NCBI GenBank assembly: GCA_003554445.1
Contig: PWGJ01000086.1
Location: 1 to 46,017 of the forward strand
Length of the DNA: 46,017 nucleotides
Reading direction: 5' to 3'
Source: Candidatus Nealsoniibacteriota bacterium
Lineage (GTDB): Bacteria; Patescibacteriota; Minisyncoccia; Minisyncoccales; PWPS01
The translations under genes and the position numbers were made by a program. Below are positions 39,876 through 46,017 of the stretch, in pieces. The stretch's first letter is position 1. Every line of letters starts with the position of its first letter. The notes beneath the pieces are model-generated. The model ran no database searches and was not told the origin of the DNA. It saw nothing but the letters and a program-made list of their open reading frames with translations.

Positions 39876-40187
39876 TTAATCTTTTTTGATTTCCTTTATT
39901 TCTATTCTACTGTAGGGTTGTCTGTGTCCTTTTTTCTTTCTTTGTCTCTTCTTGGGTTTGTATTTATACACTATCTTTTTTTCTCCTCTACCCTGCTCCA
40001 TAACCTCCGCTTTAACGGTGGCACCTTCAACCGTCGGATTGCCGATATTGCTCTTTTTGTCTTTCAATAACAGAACATCTTTAAAAATTACTTCTTCGCC
40101 TTCTTTTTTGTCTAATTTTTCAATATCCAAAACATCTCCTTCTGAGACTTTGTATTGTTTTCCGCCTGTTTTTATTACTGCAAACAT
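39876..40187 (-). CDS. rplU: Large ribosomal subunit protein bL21
   Basis: Ribosomal protein bL21, 103 residues, full length. Recognised by the N-terminus MFAVIKTGGKQYKVSEGDVL, the central VLLLKD and GNPTVEGATVKAEV, and the basic KYKPKKRQRKKKGHRQPYSRIEIKEI tail in parts, which binds 23S rRNA. In most bacteria rpmA (bL27) follows directly. Here the gene is followed only by the convergent recR terminator, so rpmA must be elsewhere or absent. A 91-base gap separates it from rmuC upstream and contains an AT-rich TTATAG-like element at about 40204-40212 that may be its promoter. Confidence 0.97.
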   Translation of the reverse strand: MFAVIKTGGKQYKVSEGDVLDIEKLDKKEGEEVIFKDVLLLKDKKSNIGNPTVEGATVKAEVMEQGRGEKKIVYKYKPKKRQRKKKGHRQPYSRIEIKEIKKD

Positions 40188-40278
40188 AGATATTTAATTA
40201 ACTGCTATAATGACTGTCCTGATTATTGTAACAGAAAATTAAGCTTTAAGCAAGTTTATCGCAAAAATAAAGACTGAT

Positions 40279-41265
40279 TTACTCCCCTTCTTCCAATTCT
40301 TCCAAATTATTTTCGGTTAACTTCTCAACCCTGTTAGTGAATCTATCCAATCTCTGATCCGATCTCTCATAAGCCGATGAAGCATTGGACAGATGTTTGC
40401 CCAGCTTTCTAAAATCATCCTTTAATTTCCTACTATCTTTTTCCATCCGGGATATTCCTTTGATTATTTCTTGAGTCTTTCTGGAAATGTGTGTATCCCT
40501 AAACCAATGCTCTATAGCTTTTAACGTTAAAAAAATAGTATTCGGAGAAGCTAATATAACCTTTTTCTCTCTTGCATACTCAACGACATCAATCTCTTTA
40601 TTCATACTAATTTCATAATAGACGGCTTCGGCCGGAATATACATGATTGCAAACTCAACCGTTCCCTCCGAAGGTAATATATACTTGTTTGAAATGCTGG
40701 TTATCTTCTTTTTTGCATCTTTTAAAAACCTTTTTCGGAGCTTCTCCTTCTTGCTTTCATCCTCTTCCTCAATCATTCTTCTGTAATTATCAAAGGGAAA
40801 TTTAGAGTCAATCGGTAAAAATTTATCATTGGGAAGCTTTAAAACCGCATCAACCTGCTCACCGGAATCAAACATATATTGAGACTGGTAAAAATCGGCG
40901 GGAAAGTATTCCTTTAAGATGTGTTCCAAGCTAGCCTCTCCCCATTCACCTCTTGCCTTCGGCGAAGTAAAAAACTCTTGAAAAGAGCTTACATTTTCCA
41001 TTGCTTTTTGAATTTCACCTATTTCCCCTCTTAGCTTTTCGGTTTCTTTGGTAAAAGACTTTATCTGTTTGTGCATCGTTTTGGTGGTTCCGTCCACCGT
41101 TCCTCTCACCTCTTTGAGCTGTTCGGTTATTAATTTGCTCAGATGATCTTCAAGATCACGTATTCTTCGCTCTTGATCAGCTTCATCTTTTACTTTTTTA
41201 ACCCAAAAAAAGGCAAAAAACCCACCGAAAACGATTATTAAAATTAAAATAATTTCTAAAGTCAT
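40279..41265 (-). CDS. rmuC: DNA recombination protein RmuC
   Basis: A 328-residue RmuC protein: N-terminal membrane helix (about 3-23), a coiled coil (about 30-95, Glu/Lys-rich) and a restriction-endonuclease-like core. The core shows SPKARGEWGEASLEHILKEYFP, DAVLKLPNDKFLPIDSKFPFDNYRRM in pieces (Asp and Asp-Ser-Lys of the PD-(D/E)XK fold), FAIMYIPAEAVYYEI and the later SPNTIFLTLKAI. RmuC limits inversions and affects recombination. The ATG overlaps the stop of the exchanger gene by 4 bases (ATGA), so the two are coupled. Confidence 0.95.
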   Translation of the reverse strand: MTLEIILILIIVFGGFFAFFWVKKVKDEADQERRIRDLEDHLSKLITEQLKEVRGTVDGTTKTMHKQIKSFTKETEKLRGEIGEIQKAMENVSSFQEFFTSPKARGEWGEASLEHILKEYFPADFYQSQYMFDSGEQVDAVLKLPNDKFLPIDSKFPFDNYRRMIEEEDESKKEKLRKRFLKDAKKKITSISNKYILPSEGTVEFAIMYIPAEAVYYEISMNKEIDVVEYAREKKVILASPNTIFLTLKAIEHWFRDTHISRKTQEIIKGISRMEKDSRKLKDDFRKLGKHLSNASSAYERSDQRLDRFTNRVEKLTENNLEELEEGE

Positions 41266-42242
41266 AAAAATAATTCACCAAAATATAATTCCGAAAATAA
41301 GAATGCAAAATAAATTAAAAACAAGATAAAGGCTTCCTTTCTGGTTAATCTGTTACTTGTTCTTACAAAAAACCACAAAATAATTCCGCTCAAAACCAAA
41401 AACATCATGCTTATCGAGTACGGACTGTCAGCCAAATGAGGAGGTTGACTCAAAACTATCGGATTAATTAAAGCAACCGCTCCCAAGACGAGTGTTGAAG
41501 ACATTGCCACTGCTCCGGTCAACCCTCCTAAAATCATCCATGACCTTCCTCTTGTCGCTAATTTAAGCGAAAAATATAATTCGGGAAGGGCAACCCCCGC
41601 TCCCACCAAAAGAACACCGATAAGGCCTTCCGGCACATCAAAAATAAGCGCGAATTCGGTTGCCGAATAAACTATTCCCTCTGCGGAGAAAATAACCAGA
41701 ATAAAACTTCCGACAAACATTAAAAAGTACTTCAGGTAACCCTTCTTCGTTTTAATCTCATCATCCTCATATTCATAATCCTTAATAAACCGATCATCTT
41801 TTCTAAAGAGCCAAAAAACATAAAAGATAAATGTTCCAATCAGTATAATTCCATCCATTCTCGAAAGCATACCGTCTCTTAGCAAAAATAATGGCAAAAG
41901 AACCGCTATCGCTGCAAAAGTCGTTCCCGCACGAACCGTTCTGGATTGGACTATAATTCCTTTAACAACAATTGTGCAAACCGCAACCGCGAAAGTCAAA
42001 AGTATTATGTTTTGCCCGATTACATTCCCTAATGAGAGTTCAGGCACGCCTCCCAGAGCCGCTCTGACACCAATTATGAATTCCGGCAAAACCGCCCCCA
42101 TCGAAACTGTAAAAAAAGCTACTACGAATTCTTTCCATCCCAAAGATCTTGCCAGTTTGGAAAGCGAATCGATTACCCATCTACTGGAAACAATTATAGC
42201 CAGACAAGAAAGTACGAAAATTGCAATCTCAAAAAAAGGCAT
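41262..42242 (-). CDS. Sodium/calcium exchanger-family (CaCA) membrane protein
   Basis: A 326-residue membrane protein of about ten helices with two alpha-repeats, characteristic of CaCA antiporters (YrbG-like). Repeat 1: MGAVLPEFIIGVRAALGGVPELSLGNVIGQNIILL in parts. Repeat 2: AGVALPELYFSLKLATRGRSWMILGGLTGAVAMS. Conserved PE (Pro-Glu) pairs occur in both repeats and coordinate ions in known structures. Repeat 2 lacks the canonical GSN and reads GGLTGAVAMS, so ion selectivity may be changed. The start is directly behind the stop of the amino-acid permease gene. Probably a Ca2+/Na+ or Ca2+/H+ antiporter; the ion is not proven. Confidence 0.88.
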   Translation of the reverse strand: MPFFEIAIFVLSCLAIIVSSRWVIDSLSKLARSLGWKEFVVAFFTVSMGAVLPEFIIGVRAALGGVPELSLGNVIGQNIILLTFAVAVCTIVVKGIIVQSRTVRAGTTFAAIAVLLPLFLLRDGMLSRMDGIILIGTFIFYVFWLFRKDDRFIKDYEYEDDEIKTKKGYLKYFLMFVGSFILVIFSAEGIVYSATEFALIFDVPEGLIGVLLVGAGVALPELYFSLKLATRGRSWMILGGLTGAVAMSSTLVLGAVALINPIVLSQPPHLADSPYSISMMFLVLSGIILWFFVRTSNRLTRKEAFILFLIYFAFLFSELYFGELFL

Positions 42243-43373
42243 TTAATCAATAAAACTGAGTATTATGTCTTTATTATAAACTATATTGTAGATTATTCCC
42301 AAAACGAAGACCAGAATAATCGGATATGTTAGTAGTTTGTATTTAGCCGGTCTATACTTTTGATACATTATCGTTATCAAGGTAGCATCAATCGCCAAAA
42401 GAGTTGCTCCGACAAAAGATATAACCTGTATGTAATCATCGAGACCGATCACGAAAGCGGTAATCGGAATAAATGTAACTACCGCCCAAGCTATTTTTTC
42501 ATGAACCCCTAAATCATACCACAAAATCTTTTTCAAGGTTAAGCCCAGAGTAACAAATGAAGTAAATGTAGCTAAAATACCAAAGACTAAAGCTAACCCG
42601 ACCACTCCATTGTCCAAATGATCAACCAAACCCAAAATACCTTCTTTTGAAGTTTCCGCACCGGTAATTCCGACGACAACGAATATGAAAAAAAGATAAA
42701 TTAAAACAGCCAATCCGATCCCCACCGGAGCCACCCATTTCAACTTTTCTTTTTCCCCCGTCAGCTCTTCTTCCACTTCCGGTATTAACGCAGCTCCCCA
42801 AAGCGAAAAAAGTACTGCCCCGTAAGGTAAAAAGAGATCGCCACTAAAACCTTCTCCGACTTCAAGAAATAGACTTGGATTTATATCACCCCAACCTCTC
42901 ACGAGTATTAAAAAAAGAACCATTAAAAAGCCAACTATCCCCAAAAATTCAACCTTTTCAATCGCTTTTATACCGAAAAATATAAAAGCGGCACCGATCG
43001 CCCAATACAAAAGTGAATATTCAAAAGGGCCACCACCGACAACATCCCCGAAAATTCCCGACAAAAACTCTCCTCCTAAAATAATATAAGCTAATATTGA
43101 ACCGGAAAGACCGATTATCCCGGTACAGGTTGTCAATTTTTTAGCCCAGGGACCCAAATGAATACCTGCAAAGCTCGGAAATCTGAGATTGTCTTCCGTG
43201 CGCAGAGCCAGTTGACCGAAAAAGTGATGAATCGCAATGGATATGAGTCCCAAAAATAAGAAATAAAGTAAAATTACTCCGGATCCCACTTGTGTAGTTA
43301 TATAAGGAAGAGCAAAAAGTCCTGCCCCTATCATCGTCCCCGCAAGAATCGAAACGGCATAAATGAACTTCAT
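42243..43373 (-). CDS. Aromatic amino-acid permease-like transporter (HAAAP/APC superfamily)
   Basis: A 376-residue transporter with about eleven helices. The first helix has the signature SILAGTMIGAGLFALPYITTQVG, where the Gly-Thr-Met-Ile-Gly-Ala-Gly unwound region binds substrate. Further typical parts are HHFFGQLALRT, GAALIPEVEEEL and FVTLGLTLKKILWYDLG. This matches the hydroxy/aromatic amino-acid permease (TyrP/Mtr-like) family. The substrate could be tyrosine, tryptophan or serine/threonine. It is the first gene of the permease-exchanger-rmuC run. The region upstream (43374-43484) is AT-rich with TATATAAG, which may be its promoter, and then merges into the structured repeat array. Confidence 0.9.
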   Translation of the reverse strand: MKFIYAVSILAGTMIGAGLFALPYITTQVGSGVILLYFLFLGLISIAIHHFFGQLALRTEDNLRFPSFAGIHLGPWAKKLTTCTGIIGLSGSILAYIILGGEFLSGIFGDVVGGGPFEYSLLYWAIGAAFIFFGIKAIEKVEFLGIVGFLMVLFLILVRGWGDINPSLFLEVGEGFSGDLFLPYGAVLFSLWGAALIPEVEEELTGEKEKLKWVAPVGIGLAVLIYLFFIFVVVGITGAETSKEGILGLVDHLDNGVVGLALVFGILATFTSFVTLGLTLKKILWYDLGVHEKIAWAVVTFIPITAFVIGLDDYIQVISFVGATLLAIDATLITIMYQKYRPAKYKLLTYPIILVFVLGIIYNIVYNKDIILSFID

Positions 43374-43597
43374 AAAAGTTTCTTTATAAATTTAAATACT
43401 TATATAAGGTTACAATAAAAAAAATCAGTTGAAAACCCCATTAAGATTTCACGAGTTGGTTCTGCCGAAATGCTTTTTTAAAACAAAGCACCTTTGCGAA
43501 GAAGCTCTCGCAGGTAGTTTAGCATGGTTCAGCTGTACCGAAATGCTTTTAGAACGCAAATACCCTCACTGAGAGAATATTTTACTTTTAAAATAAA

Positions 43598-43730
43598 AAT
43601 ACCCTCTCTGAAGAAGTTCGCGGAGGCGATTTGGCATGGTCGCGACATAGTCGCGCAAATCGCTGAGCGCACAACCTCCAAAATCGCCACTGGCGATTCT
43701 TGAGGGGTGATTCTTCAAACGAGGGTGTTA
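43598..43730. repeat. Structured repeat, full copy 1 (most diverged)
   Basis: Closing stem AATACCCTC (43598-43606) with GAGGGTGTT (43721-43729), nine pairs including one T-G. Branch 1 pairs GCGATTTG with CAAATCGC and is capped by CGCGAC-ATA-GTCGCG. Branch 2 is AATCGCC-ACT-GGCGATT. The paired sequences differ almost completely from copies 2 and 3, while the layout is the same. Confidence 0.8.
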
Positions 43731-43868
43731 ATCCTTTTTGCTTTCAAATGAAAACACCTTTTTCGGAGAAGCTCTCGGAAGTAATTTAGCATGGCTTTCA
43801 GAGTGAAAATACCCTCACTGAGAGAACTCTCGCAGGAATTTCAGCACGGTTTCTAGCCCCAGAACGCA

Positions 43869-44000
43869 AATACCCCTTTCGGAGAAGCTCTCGGAAGTAA
43901 TTTAGCACGGTTTTCAGCTTTGCTGAAATAAATTACTGAGAGCGCAGGAATCAAATTTTCGCTGGAAAATTTGAATTCCGATTCTCACGAAAGGGGTATT
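43869..44000. repeat. Structured repeat, full copy 2
   Basis: Perfect 13-bp closing stem AATACCCCTTTCG (43869-43881) and CGAAAGGGGTATT (43988-44000). Branch 1: GCTCTC-(bulge GGA)-AGTAATTTA pairs with TAAATTACT-GAGAGC, capped by TTTCAGC-TTT-GCTGAAA. Branch 2: CAAATTTTC-GCTG-GAAAATTTG with extra outer pairs GGAA/TTCC. Confidence 0.9.
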
Positions 44001-44008
44001 AAGTGATG

Positions 44009-44029
44009 TGACCCCGAGGGGAATTGAAC
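44009..44029 (-). repeat. 21-base duplicate of the tRNA-Glu 3' end
   Basis: TGACCCCGAGGGGAATTGAAC matches 44199-44219 of tRNA-Glu in 20 of 21 positions. It covers the T-loop, the T-stem 3' strand, the acceptor 3' strand and the discriminator. It ends 8 bases from repeat copy 2, exactly as the true tRNA ends 8 bases from copy 3. The rest of the tRNA is absent. Confidence 0.9.
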
Positions 44030-44059
44030 GTCGCTTCGCTTTTTTTGCTTTCAAATGAA

Positions 44060-44190
44060 AACACCCTTTTAGAAGAAGCTCTCGCAGGTAATTTAGCATG
44101 GCTTTCAGCTTTGCTGAAATAAATTACCGAGAGCGCAAGAACCAAAATCCCGCTGGGATTTTGAGTTGTGATTCTTACGAAAAGGGTGTT
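44060..44190. repeat. Structured repeat, full copy 3 (next to tRNA-Glu)
   Basis: Closing stem AACACCCTTTT (44060-44070) and AAAAGGGTGTT (44180-44190), perfect over 11 bp. Branch 1: GCTCTC-(bulge GCA)-GGTAATTTA pairs with TAAATTACC-GAGAGC, capped by TTTCAGC-TTT-GCTGAAA. Branch 2: CAAAATCCC-GCT-GGGATTTTG. It starts 8 bases after the tRNA-Glu 3' end on the minus strand. Confidence 0.9.
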
Positions 44191-44198
44191 GAATGCTG

Positions 44199-44273
44199 TG
44201 ACCCCGAGGGGATTTGAACCCCTGTTACCAGGATGAGAACCTGGCGTCCTGGACCAAGCTAGACGACGGGGCC
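44199..44273 (-). tRNA. tRNA-Glu (anticodon CTC)
   Basis: Minus strand: acceptor GGCCCCG pairs with CGGGGTC (one G-T), discriminator A. The anticodon arm is CCAGG-TTCTCAT-CCTGG, giving CTC for GAG codons. The T-arm is AGGGG-TTCAAAT-CCCCT. CCA is not encoded. The D-arm contains the usual AGCTTGGTCCAGG-type loop. Its 3' end is duplicated at 44009-44029 and it borders the structured repeat array. Confidence 0.95.
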
Positions 44274-44286
44274 GACTACACTGGTT

Positions 44287-44314
44287 ATTTTACCAGAGAA
44301 ATCTTTTTTGTAAA
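44287..44314 (-). promoter_or_regulatory. Promoter of tRNA-Glu
   Basis: Minus strand: -35 TTTACA (44309-44314), 16-base spacer, extended -10 TGG-TAAAAT (44287-44292). The predicted start is about 7 bases before the tRNA. The -35 touches the stop codon of the Mur-ligase-like gene. Confidence 0.6.
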
Positions 44315-44905
44315 CTAATTTTTTATCTTTTGAGTCAGACTAACAAAATTAATATTCAGAAGAACACCTACTCCCAAAGATGCAACTACTTGCAAAACAT
44401 CATCTTCCGTCTTTTTTCCGGGAATCCATACCGGGACACTGCTTCCGTCATAATTAAGTTTAAAATTCGTTTTTTTATCATGTATATTCATATCACTAAT
44501 GTTGAAATCGGCTTCCGAATCAAATCCGAAACTCAAAAAATATTTCATTCTTTTTCCGGAAAATTTTTCTTTGCTTTCAAAATCAACCAGCAATGTATCA
44601 CTCTTTTTCATCGTTTGTATTACCTCCTTTTCATCAGTTATATTTTCCGAATTAACTACGGTTATAACTTCCCTGAAATTGGAGAAAAGATCTTCAGTTT
44701 TTTGATTATTGCCCTCTCTTGTCACTATAATCACATCATAAAAAATAAAAAGTAATCTATTCATCCCTCTATCGGTTGGCTCAACCCTTTTCACTTTTAA
44801 AAAATCTTGAATTAAATCAAAGATAAAATCTGCAGTCTCCGTACTATTTTTACCCGTTACGAAAACAAGCTTGACACCTTTCCATTTTAATATGCTTTTT
44901 ATCAT
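44315..44905 (-). CDS. Truncated, P-loop-defective Mur-ligase-like protein
   Basis: A 196-residue protein placed 2 bases after ftsI, where murE/murF normally lie. Its start resembles a Mur ligase central domain: LVFVTGKNSTETADFIFDLI at residues 13-32 corresponds to the VTGTNGKT(T/S) ATP loop, but Gly-Lys-Thr is lost. The second half, YFLSFGFDSEADFNISDMNIHDKKTNFKL in pieces and then VVASLGVGVLLNI, resembles the MurF segment from 'tFG...aDv.a..' to the AA-IAVG helix. The usual middle portion (about 100 residues) and the C-terminal domain are missing. It is thus probably a non-enzymatic remnant or a specialised binding protein. The frame is intact, without stop codons. Confidence 0.6.
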   Translation of the reverse strand: MIKSILKWKGVKLVFVTGKNSTETADFIFDLIQDFLKVKRVEPTDRGMNRLLFIFYDVIIVTREGNNQKTEDLFSNFREVITVVNSENITDEKEVIQTMKKSDTLLVDFESKEKFSGKRMKYFLSFGFDSEADFNISDMNIHDKKTNFKLNYDGSSVPVWIPGKKTEDDVLQVVASLGVGVLLNINFVSLTQKIKN

Positions 44906-44907
44906 AA

Positions 44908-46017
44908 TTAATCTCTTACGTAATCCGGCGGGATCTGTTTATAATCTATTATATAGTTAGCCAACTTTCTAAATACAGGCACAACGGAAACCTCAGCTGT
45001 CGGAGCTTCCGGCCTATCCATCTTTACTAAAATTACAAATTCGGCATTTAAAGGGCCATAGCCTATAAAGCTTTGAATCGTTTCGCTTGAGTATCCTCTC
45101 CTATTTTCACCCAAAACCGACCAAGGTATTTGAGCGGTTCCGGTTTTTCCGGCCAGATAATAACCCGGTATTTTGGCTCTTTGTGCCGTTCCTTCTTCCA
45201 CCGTACTGATTAGCATGGAAGTTACTTTCGAAGTCGTTCCGGGTGAAAAAACTCTTTTACTTCTATCCGTGGGATTGAAATTTTTTGTTATATACGGCTC
45301 TACGAGCTCACCCCCGTTTGCCAAAGAGGAGAAAGCTGCAAAAAGTTGAATCGGGGTAACCTCTATTCCTTGACCAAACGAAGCATTGGCAAAATTAACG
45401 TCATACCCTTCTTTAAATACTAAATTTCTAGAAAATACCTCTCCCTGCAAATCTATTCCGGTTCGTTCAAAAAAGCCTAAATCATTTAGGTAGTCCAAAA
45501 ATATTTGATTTTCCAATTGCTGCTGAACATAAATCATCCCGGTGTTAATTGACATTTCCATAACCTCGGTCATATCAACCGTACCCCAGCTTCTTTGACC
45601 ATAATTCCGTAAAGTGTGTCCGCTTACAACCTCATAGCCTTCATCGTGATAAGTGTCCTGCGGGCTAACTACACCCTCTTCAATACCCATTGCCATCACA
45701 AACGGTTTAAAGACCGATCCGGGCTCAAAAAGTGACTGAATTGCAGTATTTTTAAAAACATCCAATCTTTCCGACCTGTAATTATTGGGATCAAATGTGG
45801 GGTAATTTGTTAAAGCCAATATTTCTCCCGTGTTAGGATCACCCACTATTACCGTTCCCGAAGTCGCATTTAAATCCTCTACCGCCTCTGCCAGAAATTT
45901 TTCCGCCATAAACTGTATGTTGTAGTCAATCGTAAGATCTATACTCATCCCCATTTGGGCGGTGTCTTCGGTAATTACTATACCCGTTGGGCTCTTTCTC
46001 CATGCCTCTCTGACACC
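44908..46017 (-). CDS. ftsI: Penicillin-binding protein, FtsI/PBP2 type, N-terminus outside the window
   Basis: Transpeptidase domain of a class B penicillin-binding protein that crosslinks septal peptidoglycan. The frame is open from the window edge (46017), so the membrane anchor and dimerisation domain are cut off; 369 residues are seen. Active-site motifs are complete: SxxK as EPGSVFKPFVMAMG, SxN as MSINTGMIYV, and KTGT as LAGKTGTAQIP. It ends with YIIDYKQIPPDYV and carries no PASTA domains. The ATG at 45954 is internal (MGMSIDLTID is the usual 'L.LTID..iQ' start of the domain), not the true start. It begins a cluster with the Mur-ligase-like gene. Confidence 0.93.
   Translation of the reverse strand, partial: GVREAWRKSPTGIVITEDTAQMGMSIDLTIDYNIQFMAEKFLAEAVEDLNATSGTVIVGDPNTGEILALTNYPTFDPNNYRSERLDVFKNTAIQSLFEPGSVFKPFVMAMGIEEGVVSPQDTYHDEGYEVVSGHTLRNYGQRSWGTVDMTEVMEMSINTGMIYVQQQLENQIFLDYLNDLGFFERTGIDLQGEVFSRNLVFKEGYDVNFANASFGQGIEVTPIQLFAAFSSLANGGELVEPYITKNFNPTDRSKRVFSPGTTSKVTSMLISTVEEGTAQRAKIPGYYLAGKTGTAQIPWSVLGENRRGYSSETIQSFIGYGPLNAEFVILVKMDRPEAPTAEVSVVPVFRKLANYIIDYKQIPPDYVRD

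Larger units (their letters stand above)
43485..44190. repeat. Array of ~132-bp structured repeats (three full, at least four partial)
   Basis: Gene-free block between the permease and tRNA-Glu. Seven left ends of the type AA(T/C)ACCC...GAAGAAG or GGAGAAG occur near 43485 (diverged), 43558, 43598, 43752, 43808, 43869 and 44060. Three right ends (..CGAAAGGGGTATT type) occur at 43730, 44000 and 44190. Full copies are listed separately. The partial copies near 43485-43550, 43752-43800 and 43808-43855 keep only the left half, with GCTCTCG or ACTCTCGCAGG and AGCATGG/AGCACGG. Linkers also repeat: TTTTTGCTTTCAAATGAAAA at 43735-43754 and 44043-44062. No coding capacity is credible; a 61-codon frame at 43914-44099 crosses the hairpins. 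Confidence 0.9.

Noticed and set aside
43914..44099. 61-codon frame in the repeat array
   Set aside because: It crosses two structured repeats and the tRNA fragment; codons simply follow the hairpin arms and no ribosome-binding site is present.
43485..44190. CRISPR array
   Set aside because: The repeated units are about 132 bp, internally folded and diverged, with no constant short repeat and no regular unique spacers; no cas gene is in the window.
44330..44755. 141-codon plus-strand frame
   Set aside because: Antisense of the Mur-ligase-like gene, which is cotranscribed with ftsI and has the better protein character.
1..46017. Alternative genetic code (TGA as Gly, as in Gracilibacteria-type CPR)
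   Set aside because: TGA acts as a stop at sensible gene ends (for example xseA and the SIMPL gene), and conserved Gly motifs use GGN codons throughout.

Overview
This is a 46-kb, AT-rich stretch of a bacterial chromosome. Genes are closely packed, often overlapping by 1-14 bases, and nearly all lie on the minus strand. The standard code fits: long genes read through TGG for Trp, and TGA acts as stop (for example xseA and the SIMPL gene). The mixture suggests an anaerobic, small-genome bacterium of the Patescibacteria/CPR type. The pointers are a short DnaX, a stripped-down Mur-ligase-like protein, a one-chain UvrD helicase-RecB nuclease, tRNAs without encoded CCA, an [FeFe] hydrogenase with a superoxide reductase, and a GT3/GH57 glycogen cluster. 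That placement is inference; no 16S or marker tree is possible here.

Layout. 1-5.2 kb: 5'-truncated-window UvrD/PcrA helicase, an HD (p)ppGpp-hydrolase-like protein, three membrane proteins, an acidic secreted protein and isopentenyl-diphosphate isomerase. 5.2-8.7 kb: an unknown Cys-rich protein, exonuclease VII (xseB, xseA) and a DEDDh exonuclease whose tail resembles a DinG remnant. A tiny plus-strand gene with a textbook ribosome-binding site follows. 8.9-16.7 kb: Ddl, superoxide reductase, flavodoxin, DNA polymerase IV, TspO, the helicase-nuclease, a metzincin protease and a WYL-like protein. 16.8-20.6 kb: a SIMPL-hydB-hydA hydrogenase operon. 20.7-23.3 kb: a GerMN-domain protein, an extremely acidic membrane protein, an inositol-monophosphatase-family enzyme and an unknown protein. 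23.4-24.6 kb: a lone plus-strand OLD-family ATPase/nuclease.

24.6-31.5 kb is a glycogen/starch operon: sensor kinase, GT4 transferase, GH57 enzyme, GT3 glycogen synthase, debranching enzyme. 31.7-36.4 kb holds a U32 protein, an unknown plus-strand gene behind a palindromic operator-like site, YchF, tRNA-Gln, DnaX and a small membrane protein. 36.5-39.8 kb is the plus-strand run cysS-dnaB-recR. 39.9-43.4 kb holds rplU, rmuC, a cation/Ca2+ exchanger-like protein and an aromatic amino-acid permease. 44.2-46 kb ends with tRNA-Glu, a truncated Mur-ligase-like gene and the C-terminal part of FtsI.

The only long gene-free stretch (43,374-44,198) is the most unusual part. It holds an array of about 132-bp elements, three complete and at least four partial. 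Each complete element can fold into the same closing stem with two hairpin branches, and the paired bases change together between copies. A 21-base duplicate of the tRNA-Glu 3' end sits at exactly the same distance from one element as the real tRNA does from the next. This looks like tandem capture of a small structured non-coding element at a tRNA gene.

Promoters recognisable by eye often have an extended -10 (TGnTATAAT-like), and several starts lie within a few bases of the predicted transcription start.
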